Of a stretch of DNA of 38,287 nucleotides, positions 8,349 to 15,368 are shown in pieces. Numbering within the stretch: position 1 is the stretch's first letter; each line of letters begins with the position of its first letter. Position numbers and translations under genes: made by a program. The DNA comes from Pseudomonadota bacterium (lineage in GTDB: Bacteria; Pseudomonadota; Alphaproteobacteria; JAAXGF01), in contig JADFMW010000002.1 of the NCBI GenBank assembly GCA_022563655.1, forward strand, positions 1 to 38,287, given 5' to 3'. The notes beneath the pieces were generated by a model. The model saw nothing but the letters and a program-made list of their open reading frames with translations, searched no databases and was not told the DNA's origin.

Positions 8349-9983
8349 TTAGGCTTCCTGGTACAGCCAGTTACGGATGATCGCGAGGGCCTCCTCGGGA
8401 TGGCTGTCGACGATCTCGCCGATCTTCTTGATCGACGATTCCTTGACCTTGCCTTCGATGCGGTCGAAGTCGATCCCGGAGTCGTCCTCTTCGACCGCCT
8501 TGGGTTCGGCCGTCAGCTGCGCCGGCGTCTGCCCGGATTCGGCGGGCAGGGCGGCCTGAGGTTCGCTCGCCGCCGCGGTCGCCGGCCGCAGGGTGAGCAC
8601 GTGCGTCGCCAGCGGCCGCAGCACGAGCAGAACGACGAGCAGACCAACGATGAAAAGGACGGCGATCTCGGCGGTCTTGAAGTAGTCGCCCTTGCCAAAC
8701 TCGAGCATCGACGGCTCGCCGACCTCGGGGGCCTCGACGGACGTGAACGGCATGTTGACGATCTCGACGCTGTCGCCGCGCTCGGGGTCGTAGCCGATGG
8801 CCGAGCGCACCAGGGTGGCAAGCTGCTCGAGCTCCTCGGCGCTGCGGGGCTGGTAGGTCCGTTCGCCGTTTGCTTCGGAAGTGTAGGTGCCGTCGACCAG
8901 CACGGCGACCGACAGCCGCTTGACCGTGCCGCTTTCCAGTACTTGGTTGCGGACGACCTTGGAAATTTCGTAGTTGGTGGTCTCTTCGGTGCGCGCCGTG
9001 GTGTTGCCGCCGGCCGCTCCGAGGGTCTCCTCGGTCGTGGCGCCGGGCAGGTTTTGGCCGATGCTCACCGCCACGGCCCCGCCGGGCTCCGAGCTGGTTG
9101 TCTGCTCCTCGATGAGTTGGGTCGAGCGCGCCACTTGGCTGTCTGGGTCGAAGGTCTCGGCGCTGGTGGTAACCCGCGTGAAGTCGATCTCGGCGGTGAC
9201 CTCGGCGCGCACCTTGCCGAAGCCCATCGAGCGCTCGAGCAGCCCCTCGATCATGTGCTTGATCCGGGTCTCGAGCGCCGACCGGTAGTCCTGCGCGGCG
9301 GTGCCGGCGACGCTCGAGTCGTCCGTGCCGTCTTCTCCCCGGGCGAGCAGCGTGCCTTGGGTGTCGATGATCGAGACGCGCGAGCTCTTGAGCCCGGGCA
9401 CGGCGGCGGCGACCAAGTGCCGAATGGCCGTCACCTGCGCCCGGTTCAGCCGGGCGCTGCCGATCACGGAGAGCACGATCGAGGCGCTCGGCTCGCGCCG
9501 CTCGCGGGAGAACAGATCGCGCTTGGGCAACACCAGGTGCACCCGCGCCGACGAGATGCGCGATAGCGAGCGAATCGTGCGCGCGAGCTCGCCCTCGAGG
9601 GCCCGCAACAGGTTGATGTTCTGCATGCTGCGCGTGGTGCCCAGGGTGTCCGAGCGGTCGAACACCTCGTAGCCGATGGAGCCGCCGCTCGGCAGCCCTT
9701 CCTCGGCCAGCGCCATGCGCAGGCGCACCGCGCGATCGCTGGGGACGAAGATCGCCGAGCCGCCGGCCCGCAGATCGTAATCGACGGTCATGCCTTCGAG
9801 CTTGGTGACGATTTTGCTCGCATCACCCTGGTCGAGGTCGGCGTACAACAGGCTCATGGCGGGCACGCTCAGGCGCGTGGCGAGATAGATGAGAATCCCG
9901 ATGACGACCGCGGCCACCCCCAGGGCAACCAGTAGCCGAGATGCGCCTTGACCCGTGAGCGCCCTAGTCAACGCATCTGGCAC
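8349..9983 (-). CDS. fliF: Flagellar MS-ring protein FliF
   Basis: 544 aa from the GTG at 9983. TM1 is near residues 18-38 (LLVALGVAAVVIGILIYLAT) and is followed by the ring-building region (SLLYADLDQGDASKIVTKLE, SSARVHLVLPKRDLFSRERR). TM2 lies near the C-terminus (AEIAVLFIVGLLVVLLVL). The tail ENDS ALAIIRNWLYQEA, the FliG-binding helix. The GTG has GAGG six bases upstream, and the resulting N-terminus (VPDALTRALTGQGASRLL) lines up with FliF proteins that begin MNA...LRNLGPARL. An ATG at 10016 would add 11 residues but has no ribosome binding site. It is the first gene of the basal body/switch operon, with a CtrA box and an FlbD-type palindrome upstream. Confidence 0.96.
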   Translation of the reverse strand: MPDALTRALTGQGASRLLVALGVAAVVIGILIYLATRLSVPAMSLLYADLDQGDASKIVTKLEGMTVDYDLRAGGSAIFVPSDRAVRLRMALAEEGLPSGGSIGYEVFDRSDTLGTTRSMQNINLLRALEGELARTIRSLSRISSARVHLVLPKRDLFSRERREPSASIVLSVIGSARLNRAQVTAIRHLVAAAVPGLKSSRVSIIDTQGTLLARGEDGTDDSSVAGTAAQDYRSALETRIKHMIEGLLERSMGFGKVRAEVTAEIDFTRVTTSAETFDPDSQVARSTQLIEEQTTSSEPGGAVAVSIGQNLPGATTEETLGAAGGNTTARTEETTNYEISKVVRNQVLESGTVKRLSVAVLVDGTYTSEANGERTYQPRSAEELEQLATLVRSAIGYDPERGDSVEIVNMPFTSVEAPEVGEPSMLEFGKGDYFKTAEIAVLFIVGLLVVLLVLRPLATHVLTLRPATAAASEPQAALPAESGQTPAQLTAEPKAVEEDDSGIDFDRIEGKVKESSIKKIGEIVDSHPEEALAIIRNWLYQEA

Positions 9984-10071
9984 TGAAATCCTCGTGTTGG
10001 TGTATTCAGTAAACATGCGAGGCGATGCGCAAGAGACAGTCACCGCGCGGCCCAACGCTAACAACCTGGCG

Positions 10072-10086
10072 TGAATCAGGCGTTAA
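10072..10086 (-). promoter_or_regulatory. CtrA box upstream of fliF
   Basis: On the minus strand: TTAA-CGCCTGA-TTCA, one mismatch from TTAA-N7-TTAA. It lies about 90 bp upstream of the fliF GTG. The spacer and second half contain GATTC, a CcrM-type GANTC methylation site. In Caulobacter fliF is a CtrA-activated class II gene. Confidence 0.55.
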
Positions 10087-10090
10087 CGGG

Positions 10091-10105
10091 CGGCAGACTT
10101 TGCCT
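10091..10105 (-). promoter_or_regulatory. FlbD (ftr-like) palindrome upstream of fliF
   Basis: CGGCA-GACTT-TGCCT, one mismatch from the CGGCA-N5-TGCCG pattern shared by the sigma-54 promoters in this window. It is 4 bp from the CtrA box. No sigma-54 promoter accompanies it, so a repressor role is inferred, as FlbD has at Caulobacter fliF. Confidence 0.55.
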
Positions 10106-10194
10106 AGAGGCTGGGGAAATATTTGCCAGGCAGTGCGCCGACGAGGGGTTGGCTTGCCCGCGCCCGTTGCGACGCCGGGGTATTCGGGCCTACG

Positions 10195-10488
10195 CTACTC
10201 GGCAAGATCCGAGGAGGCGCGGTACTCTTGCAGCCGGGTTACGCGGAGGCCGCGCAAGCCGTGCCTGTCTATGGCGTTCTCCCACGAGAGGAACTCCTCT
10301 ACCGACAGGGTATAGCGGCGGCACGCCTCCTCGAGGCTGATCAGCCCGGCGTTCACTGCCTCGACCACGGCGGCCTTGCGCCGCACGACCCAGCGCGTGG
10401 TGTTGGCCGGCGGCAAGCCATCCGGCGCCGCCGAAACTCCGTGCGGTCGCCTGACGGTTGCTTGCTGCTCTCGCGCGACTTCGTTCAT
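10195..10488 (-). CDS. sciP: CtrA inhibitor SciP (DUF1153)
   Basis: 97 aa. The central part (GLPPANTTRWVVRRKAAVVE, LISLEEACRRYTLSVEEFLS, then AIDRHGLRGLRVTRLQEYR) matches SciP, a small helix-turn-helix protein. In Caulobacter SciP accumulates in G1 swarmer cells, binds CtrA and blocks its activation of motility genes. The ATG at 10488 is preferred (AGGTGG five bases upstream) over a GTG three codons earlier. It lies upstream of fliF on the same strand, as in Caulobacter, with a CtrA-type box in its own promoter. Confidence 0.95.
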   Translation of the reverse strand: MNEVAREQQATVRRPHGVSAAPDGLPPANTTRWVVRRKAAVVEAVNAGLISLEEACRRYTLSVEEFLSWENAIDRHGLRGLRVTRLQEYRASSDLAE

Positions 10489-10541
10489 CGGTGCCACCTG
10501 AGGCTACCTGCTGGTATGCTGCACAGCCTACTCGGCGGGTT

Positions 10542-10556
10542 TTAAAATTTGCCTAA
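10542..10556 (-). promoter_or_regulatory. CtrA-like box upstream of sciP
   Basis: Minus strand TTAG-GCAAATT-TTAA (one mismatch), 54-68 bp upstream of the sciP ATG. Two further half-site-like direct repeats of AAAGGGTTAAC lie just upstream (10560-10570 and 10582-10592), 22 bp apart, or two helical turns. sciP is CtrA-activated in Caulobacter. Confidence 0.5.
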
Positions 10557-10590
10557 GGAAAAGGGTTAACTATTTGTGGCGAAAGGGTTA

Positions 10591-10623
10591 ACCGGCCCGG
10601 CGGCGAAGCGCCGCCGGGCCGGT
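10591..10623 (-). terminator. Strong hairpin after flgE
   Basis: Perfect 15-bp inverted repeat (ACCGGCCCGGCGGCG with loop AAG) 20 bp past the flgE stop on the minus strand. It is followed on that strand by TTAACCCTTT, a poor T-tract. It probably ends the fliK-flgD-flgE transcript and insulates sciP. Confidence 0.75.
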
Positions 10624-10642
10624 GCTAGCCAACCGGCGGAGG

Positions 10643-12355
10643 CTATCGCCTGATCCGGATCAGCTCGTCGAGCATGTCGTCGACGGTGGTGATCACCCGC
10701 GAGCTCGCGGCGAACGCGCGCTGGGTGATGATCATGTTGGTGAACTCCTCGCCGATGTCGACGTTCGCGGACTCGAGCGCGGACGGGGCGACGGTTCCGG
10801 CGCCGCCCTCCCCGGACTCGTGCAGGTTGAATTCGCCCGAATCCTGGGTGCGCGCATAAACGTTTCCGGTGCGCGCCTCGAGCCTGGAGACGTCGGCGAA
10901 GGTGGCGATCGGCAGCTTGAAGACGCGCTGCGTCTCGCCGTTGCTGAACGAGGCGATGACGACGCCCTCATCGTCGATGGAAATGCCGTTCAGCTGGCCG
11001 ACCTCGGAACCGTTCTGGTTGACGAAGGAGACGTTGAAGCCGCCGGCGAACTGGCTCAGCCCGTCGGTCAAGCCGCTGCCGAGCGGACCCGCCGTGCCTA
11101 AGTCGAAGATGATGGCGCTGGGGGTGGCCCCGCCGCTCCAGGCGATTGCCGACGGGTCGGAGATGCTGCTGGCGACGCTGGAAAGGCTGCCGTCGCCGTT
11201 GAAGGTGATCTCGCCGGTGGCGATCTGGCCGTTGACGAGCGGGCTGCCCACGGTCACTTCGTCGGGCGGGTTGGCGAATATCTCGACCGCCCAGGTGTTG
11301 TTGGCGACCTTGAGAAAGGAAATCTGCAGGTCGTGACCCGTGCCTTGGGCGTCGAACACGCGGACCGCGCGGCTGAAGTGGGCGCCGGTGGTGGCCGAGG
11401 CCATGTTCCTGGTGGCGTCCGTCGGGTCGTAGGTTTTGGTGGTCGTGACCGGCGAGGTGCCGCCGAACAGGTCGGTGCCGACGGTGCCAGTGGTGTCGGT
11501 GATGACCAGGTCTTTGCGCGAGTCGGCCCCGCTCACGGTGAGCGCGACATCGTTGGTCGGGCCGCCGATCTGCGCCGTCAGGCCGCTGACCGCGTTGATC
11601 AGGTCGGCGAGCTCTTGCAGCGTCGTGAACTGGTTGGCTCCGAGCGCCGCGTTGTACTCGAAGGTGCCGAGCACCGAGGTGCCGTTGCTGATCGTGAACG
11701 TGTCGCCCGTCGTCAGGCTGAAGGGCGCGGCGCCAAGGTCGGTCGCGGCCGTGACGCCGTTGGCGATGGTTGAGTCCTGCGGGCCGGCGAGGATGGTCTG
11801 CGAGGCCGAGAGGTTGGCGCCGAGCGCCACGGTCGTGGTCGCCGCGGCGGCCCCGTTGATCGAGCTCGCGGACACCGTGGCGAGGCTCGCCAGGTCGGCG
11901 CTCGATGTGGTGTTGGTGGTGTTGCCGGGCTCGCCGGGGATGAGGCCGTTAGGGTCGAGCGCCCAGCCCTGGAGATAGAAACCGGCCGTGTTGACGAGAT
12001 TGCCGAGGGCGTCCTGGCGGAACGAGCCGGCGCGCGTGTACAGCACCTGGCCGGAGCCGTCGGCGCTGGTGTTGACGACGAAGAAACCCTGGCCGGAGAT
12101 CGCCAGATCGGTGGACGAGGCGCTCGCCTGCACGAGGCCTTGCTGGTCGACCAGCGCGACCGGGCGCGTGCGCACGCCGCCGGGCGAGAACGAGGTGGCC
12201 GTCGCCGCGGTCGTGACGAGCGTTTCGAATCTTGCGGTCGTCGCCTTAAAGCCGGTCGTGTTCAGGTTGGCGATGTTGTCCGAGATGATCCCCATCGCCA
12301 CGCTTTGGGCTTTGAGGGCGGACACCCCGGAGAATAACGATCCGAATAGACTCAT
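10643..12355 (-). CDS. flgE: Flagellar hook protein FlgE
   Basis: 570 aa. The N-terminal rod/hook helix is MSLFGSLFSGVSALKAQSVA, followed by ISDNIANLNTTGFKA. ISGQGFFVVNTSADGSGQVL and YTRAGSFRQDALGNLVNTAG follow near residues 85-125. The C-terminal helix is ESANVDIGEEFTNMIITQRA with FAASSRVITTVDDMLDELIR. FlgE polymerises into the hook outside the outer membrane. The middle (about 145-400) is a Thr/Ser/Gly-rich variable surface region. The ATG at 12355 has GAGGAG seven bases upstream. It is the last gene of fliK-flgD-flgE. Confidence 0.97.
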   Translation of the reverse strand: MSLFGSLFSGVSALKAQSVAMGIISDNIANLNTTGFKATTARFETLVTTAATATSFSPGGVRTRPVALVDQQGLVQASASSTDLAISGQGFFVVNTSADGSGQVLYTRAGSFRQDALGNLVNTAGFYLQGWALDPNGLIPGEPGNTTNTTSSADLASLATVSASSINGAAAATTTVALGANLSASQTILAGPQDSTIANGVTAATDLGAAPFSLTTGDTFTISNGTSVLGTFEYNAALGANQFTTLQELADLINAVSGLTAQIGGPTNDVALTVSGADSRKDLVITDTTGTVGTDLFGGTSPVTTTKTYDPTDATRNMASATTGAHFSRAVRVFDAQGTGHDLQISFLKVANNTWAVEIFANPPDEVTVGSPLVNGQIATGEITFNGDGSLSSVASSISDPSAIAWSGGATPSAIIFDLGTAGPLGSGLTDGLSQFAGGFNVSFVNQNGSEVGQLNGISIDDEGVVIASFSNGETQRVFKLPIATFADVSRLEARTGNVYARTQDSGEFNLHESGEGGAGTVAPSALESANVDIGEEFTNMIITQRAFAASSRVITTVDDMLDELIRIRR

Positions 12356-12430
12356 TTTTAATCTCCTCTAAGAGGTACGCGGTTGAGGTGAACTAGCTGC
12401 GAAGTATCGCGCTGTGGGTGGTGCGCCGTG

Positions 12431-13108
12431 TCATTGCGAGGGCGGCTGCTGGGCAGCGCCCGCGATGACCGAAACGACGTTTTCGAACGGCACGGTGATG
12501 CCGTTGACGACGAGAACAAGCTTGCTCTCGAGCGTTTCTATGCCGGTGACCCGGCCGCTGATCATGGTGGTGACGGGAACGATGTTGCCGTTCGCGTCGC
12601 GCGCCGAGAGGCTGATCTTGTAGACGCCCTCGGGTTGCGCCACGCCGTCGGTGTTGCGGCCGTCCCAGTCGAAGACGTGTTCGCCTGCGCTGGTTCCGCC
12701 ATCGCCCGTGAACGCCACCTCGCCCTGGTCGTTGGTGATCATGATGCCCGTCGAGGCGGCCGTCTCGGGCAGGCGGTAGAGGTATATCGCCTTGCCGTCG
12801 GCCAGCACGGTGGTGTCGCCCTTGGCCTCGATGGTGGTGCCGAGGTAGCCGATCGCCGAGGCCGACTGGCTGAGCTTGAACAGGTTTATCAGCGCCTCGA
12901 GATTGGCGTTGCTCCTGACCGCCTGCTCGACCCCCGTGAAGCTCACGAGCTGCGCCACGAAGTCGTTCGAATCGAGCGGGTCGAGCGGGTCCTGGTGCTG
13001 CAGCTGGGTCGTCAGCAAGGTGAGGAAGTTGTCAAAGTCGACGGCCAGCGTGGTGCGCGCACGCTCGGCGGCGCTCGCGGGGGCAGGTGTGACCGGGTGT
13101 ATTTCCAT
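12431..13108 (-). CDS. flgD: Hook capping protein FlgD
   Basis: 225 aa. The conserved N-terminus DFDNFLTLLTTQLQHQDPLD is followed by NDFVAQLVSFTGVEQ, the FlgD signature. The C-terminal part has the tudor/Ig-like fold sequence VFDWDGRNTDGVAQPEGVYK. FlgD caps the growing hook and is discarded afterwards. It begins 12 bp after the fliK stop; GAGG lies ten bases upstream of the ATG. 75 bp separate it from flgE. Confidence 0.96.
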   Translation of the reverse strand: MEIHPVTPAPASAAERARTTLAVDFDNFLTLLTTQLQHQDPLDPLDSNDFVAQLVSFTGVEQAVRSNANLEALINLFKLSQSASAIGYLGTTIEAKGDTTVLADGKAIYLYRLPETAASTGIMITNDQGEVAFTGDGGTSAGEHVFDWDGRNTDGVAQPEGVYKISLSARDANGNIVPVTTMISGRVTGIETLESKLVLVVNGITVPFENVVSVIAGAAQQPPSQ

Positions 13109-13120
13109 TGTCTTAGTACC

Positions 13121-14506
13121 TCAGACTTCGATATCGAGCGCGTGATTCGACGCGCTGGTGGGTGGGCTGGCGAACTCGTTCGCCTCTTCCGCCGCGGCCG
13201 TGGGGTAGGCGGGCTCGGGGTCCGCCGGGGCGGCGCCGTCGGCGGGATCATGGTGGCCGTCGCCACGCAGGTTGAAGCTCAGGCTGCCCGAGTCGGTGCG
13301 CAGGCCGGCGTCCTGCAGCGCCCGCTCGAGCCCGCGCGCGTCGCGCTGCAACAGCTCGAGCGTGTCGGATCGGTCGGCGGCGATGACCGCCGAGACGCGG
13401 CCGTCGGACGCCACGTCGAGGGTGATGTTGATGGTGCCGAGCGCCGCCGGCTTAAGCTGGATGGTGATGCGATCGAGACCCTTGCGAATCGCGATTTGCA
13501 GTTGCAGGGCGACCTGCTCGGCCGGTGGCTGCGGCGTGCTCGGCGCGCGCTCCGCCTGAAGCGCGGACTCGGGCGGGTTCGACGCGGCCTGCGCCGGCTG
13601 TTGTTGAGCGGGGTTGACGCCCTGCGCACGCGCCGCGCCGCCGTCCTGCGGCTGGGTCGCGAGCTCGAGCACCTCGACCAAGGCAGGAAGGGGCCGGTCG
13701 CTGCTCTGTGCGGGTGCCGGGCTTGTTGCTTCGCCGTCGACCACCGCAGCACCGCCTGGCGCCGTGCCGAGCGTTGCCGGTTTCGTCGTCGTCCCGGCTT
13801 GGCGCGGTGGCGCGAGCGTCCCCGCCGCGGCGGCGGCCTCGGCCGTCGGCTGTTCGGCGGGTGGAGCGTGCGAAGCGGGTCCGGCTGCTACTGCCGCGGT
13901 GGCGAACTGGCCGATCGGCGCCATGGGCGCGCGCGCCGCGATGGTGAGCGCAATACCGGCGGGGCTGGTGGCCGCGGGAACAGCGGGGGTGGCGGCGGAC
14001 GCGGGACTGGCCGGTATGGCTGTGGTCGCGGGAGTGGCCGGGGTGGCGGCGGTCGCGGGGCTCGCCGGGGCGGCTGCGACCGCGGGACTTGCCGGAGTGG
14101 TGGCCGCGGGGCCGGCCGGGGCGGCAGGCGGGACGCCGTCCTGGGCGAAGGCGGGCGGAACGTTGATCGGAGCGGCCGGCGCGGTGTTGACCAAAATGGC
14201 GGCGGGCGCGGTGCTGGTGAGGCCGGGCTGAGCTGCGCCGGGGTTGGTCACGAGCGCTGCGAATGGCGCTCCCACGGCGCCCGCGTCGAGCAAAAGCCCC
14301 AGCGGCGGGCCGTCGGGGGTGCTTTCCGGGGCGCTTTCGGGTTGGCCCTCTAGCGGCGCGGCGCCTGGCACGAGTCGCGGGTCCGTGCCCGCGACCGTGG
14401 CCATCAGCACGGCGAACGTAGGTACGCCTGCGCCGGCGGCGCTCGCGGCCGCCGGGTTGGCGCCTGGCAACAGGGCCTCGCTGAGAAACGCAACCGGAAC
14501 CGTCAC
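13121..14506 (-). CDS. fliK: Flagellar hook-length control protein FliK
   Basis: 461 aa. A long Ala/Pro/Thr-rich N-terminal ruler precedes a C-terminal Flg_hook domain (about 330-440: EQVALQLQIAIRKGLDRITI, QLKPAALGTINITLDVASDG, RLSAV-like VSAVIAADRSDTLELLQRDA). FliK measures the hook and switches export specificity. The GTG at 14506 is chosen because AGGGG lies eight bases upstream and a sigma-54 promoter predicts transcription from about 14534. A TTG at 14527 would leave almost no leader. It heads the fliK-flgD-flgE operon. Confidence 0.9.
   Translation of the reverse strand: MTVPVAFLSEALLPGANPAAASAAGAGVPTFAVLMATVAGTDPRLVPGAAPLEGQPESAPESTPDGPPLGLLLDAGAVGAPFAALVTNPGAAQPGLTSTAPAAILVNTAPAAPINVPPAFAQDGVPPAAPAGPAATTPASPAVAAAPASPATAATPATPATTAIPASPASAATPAVPAATSPAGIALTIAARAPMAPIGQFATAAVAAGPASHAPPAEQPTAEAAAAAGTLAPPRQAGTTTKPATLGTAPGGAAVVDGEATSPAPAQSSDRPLPALVEVLELATQPQDGGAARAQGVNPAQQQPAQAASNPPESALQAERAPSTPQPPAEQVALQLQIAIRKGLDRITIQLKPAALGTINITLDVASDGRVSAVIAADRSDTLELLQRDARGLERALQDAGLRTDSGSLSFNLRGDGHHDPADGAAPADPEPAYPTAAAEEANEFASPPTSASNHALDIEV
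13960..14125. repeat. Imperfect GC-rich repeats in the FliK ruler region
   Basis: Units of about 27-30 bp on the model GCGGGACTGGCCGG(x)GTGGC recur five to six times with drift. They encode Ala-Ser/Thr-Pro runs (such as TPASPAVAAAPASPATAATP) in the extended part of FliK. Length change here could alter the molecular ruler. Confidence 0.6.
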
Positions 14507-14544
14507 TACGGTATCCCCTGATGACAATCCTGGCCTTCGCTAAA

Positions 14545-14560
14545 GCAATTCGCGGGCCAA
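14545..14560 (-). promoter_or_regulatory. Sigma-54 promoter of fliK-flgD-flgE
   Basis: Minus strand TTGGCCCGCGAATTGC: GG and GC elements exactly 12 bp apart, close to TTGGCACG-N4-TTGC. Predicted start near 14534, 28 bp before the fliK GTG. Confidence 0.8.
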
Positions 14561-14663
14561 CTCGGGGATCGCGCTAACATGTTGAAATTGATTGTTCTTT
14601 TCTGGAGCCGCGGGCCGTGCCCGGACACAGGCAGGTGCCGTTGGGTAATCCCTGCTGGGGCGG

Positions 14664-14678
14664 CGGCAGTTTGTGCCG
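14664..14678 (-). promoter_or_regulatory. FlbD (ftr-like) enhancer site for fliK operon
   Basis: Perfect CGGCA-GTTTG-TGCCG palindrome about 130-145 bp upstream of the predicted sigma-54 start. A half-site (GGTGCCG) lies near 14634-14640. The rest of 14561-14804, between the promoter and the fliS stop, shows no gene. Confidence 0.65.
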
Positions 14679-14804
14679 AATGCCTGGAGTGCGGGCTTCC
14701 GTCGTCGTGAGCGCGGCCGCCGGGGCAAACGAAACGCCGGCGCGAGGGCGCCGGCGCGGCGGTGGGCGAATGGTGGGAAGGCGCGGCGGCGCCCTCGCGC
14801 CGGT

Positions 14805-15368
14805 TCAGGCCGTGCTGAACACGCGGCCGCTCGGGGCCGGCTCGTGCGTCTTCTTGTCGCGGCCGTAGCTCGGTGCCGCGGCGTCCGGCGACGCTTGCGC
14901 TTCGCGCTCCGCGGGTACCGCGCCGTTGGTGAGCAGACGTCGGTCGAGCTCGCACCATGAGCGGTGCAAGGGCTCGAGCAAGCCGATCACCGCACGCGCC
15001 GGGGCGGGGTCGTTGCGCAGATCGACGGTGGCGAGCTGGCGCATCATGAACGTATACAGCCGCTTGAGGTCGCCGGCGATTTCACCGCCGCGCTCGAGGT
15101 CGAGCGTGAGCAGCAGATGCTCGATGATGTCGATGGCGCGCTTGTTGGCGCGCCAACGCCGCTCGATCTCGCCGGTCTCGATGGCCTGGATGGCTTGGCG
15201 CAGCGCGGTGATCGCGGCTTCGTACAATTTGGCGACGAGCCGCGCCGGCGACGCGGTCAGGATTTCCTGCGCCCGATACGCGTTCGCGCCGCCGCTTCTC
15301 GGGGCCGCTTCGCCGCGCGAGGCTCCGTCCGGTGTTTGCCGGGGCCGCGGTGATCCCTCGGCTTTCAT
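14805..15368 (-). CDS. fliS: Flagellin chaperone FliS
   Basis: 187 aa. The FliS four-helix core starts near residue 28 (ANAYRAQEILTASPARLVAK, LYEAAITALRQAIQAIETGE) and continues through NKRAIDIIEHLLLTLDLERG and YTFMMRQLATVDLRNDPAPA. FliS binds the flagellin C-terminus and keeps it unfolded until export through FlhA. A 25-residue basic N-terminal extension and a 35-residue Pro/Ala tail exceed the usual 125-135 aa. Its ATG overlaps the fliD stop (ATGA), so it is translationally coupled to fliD. Confidence 0.93.
   Translation of the reverse strand: MKAEGSPRPRQTPDGASRGEAAPRSGGANAYRAQEILTASPARLVAKLYEAAITALRQAIQAIETGEIERRWRANKRAIDIIEHLLLTLDLERGGEIAGDLKRLYTFMMRQLATVDLRNDPAPARAVIGLLEPLHRSWCELDRRLLTNGAVPAEREAQASPDAAAPSYGRDKKTHEPAPSGRVFSTA

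Noticed and set aside
10014..10016. ATG as fliF start
   Set aside because: No ribosome binding site; the GTG at 9983 has GAGG at good spacing and matches family N-termini.
13960..14125. CRISPR-like array
   Set aside because: Repeats are imperfect, in frame, and code for the Ala/Pro/Thr part of FliK; no spacers.
12428..14353. 641-codon open frame on the plus strand
   Set aside because: Antisense to flgD and fliK; low-complexity Gly/Arg content.
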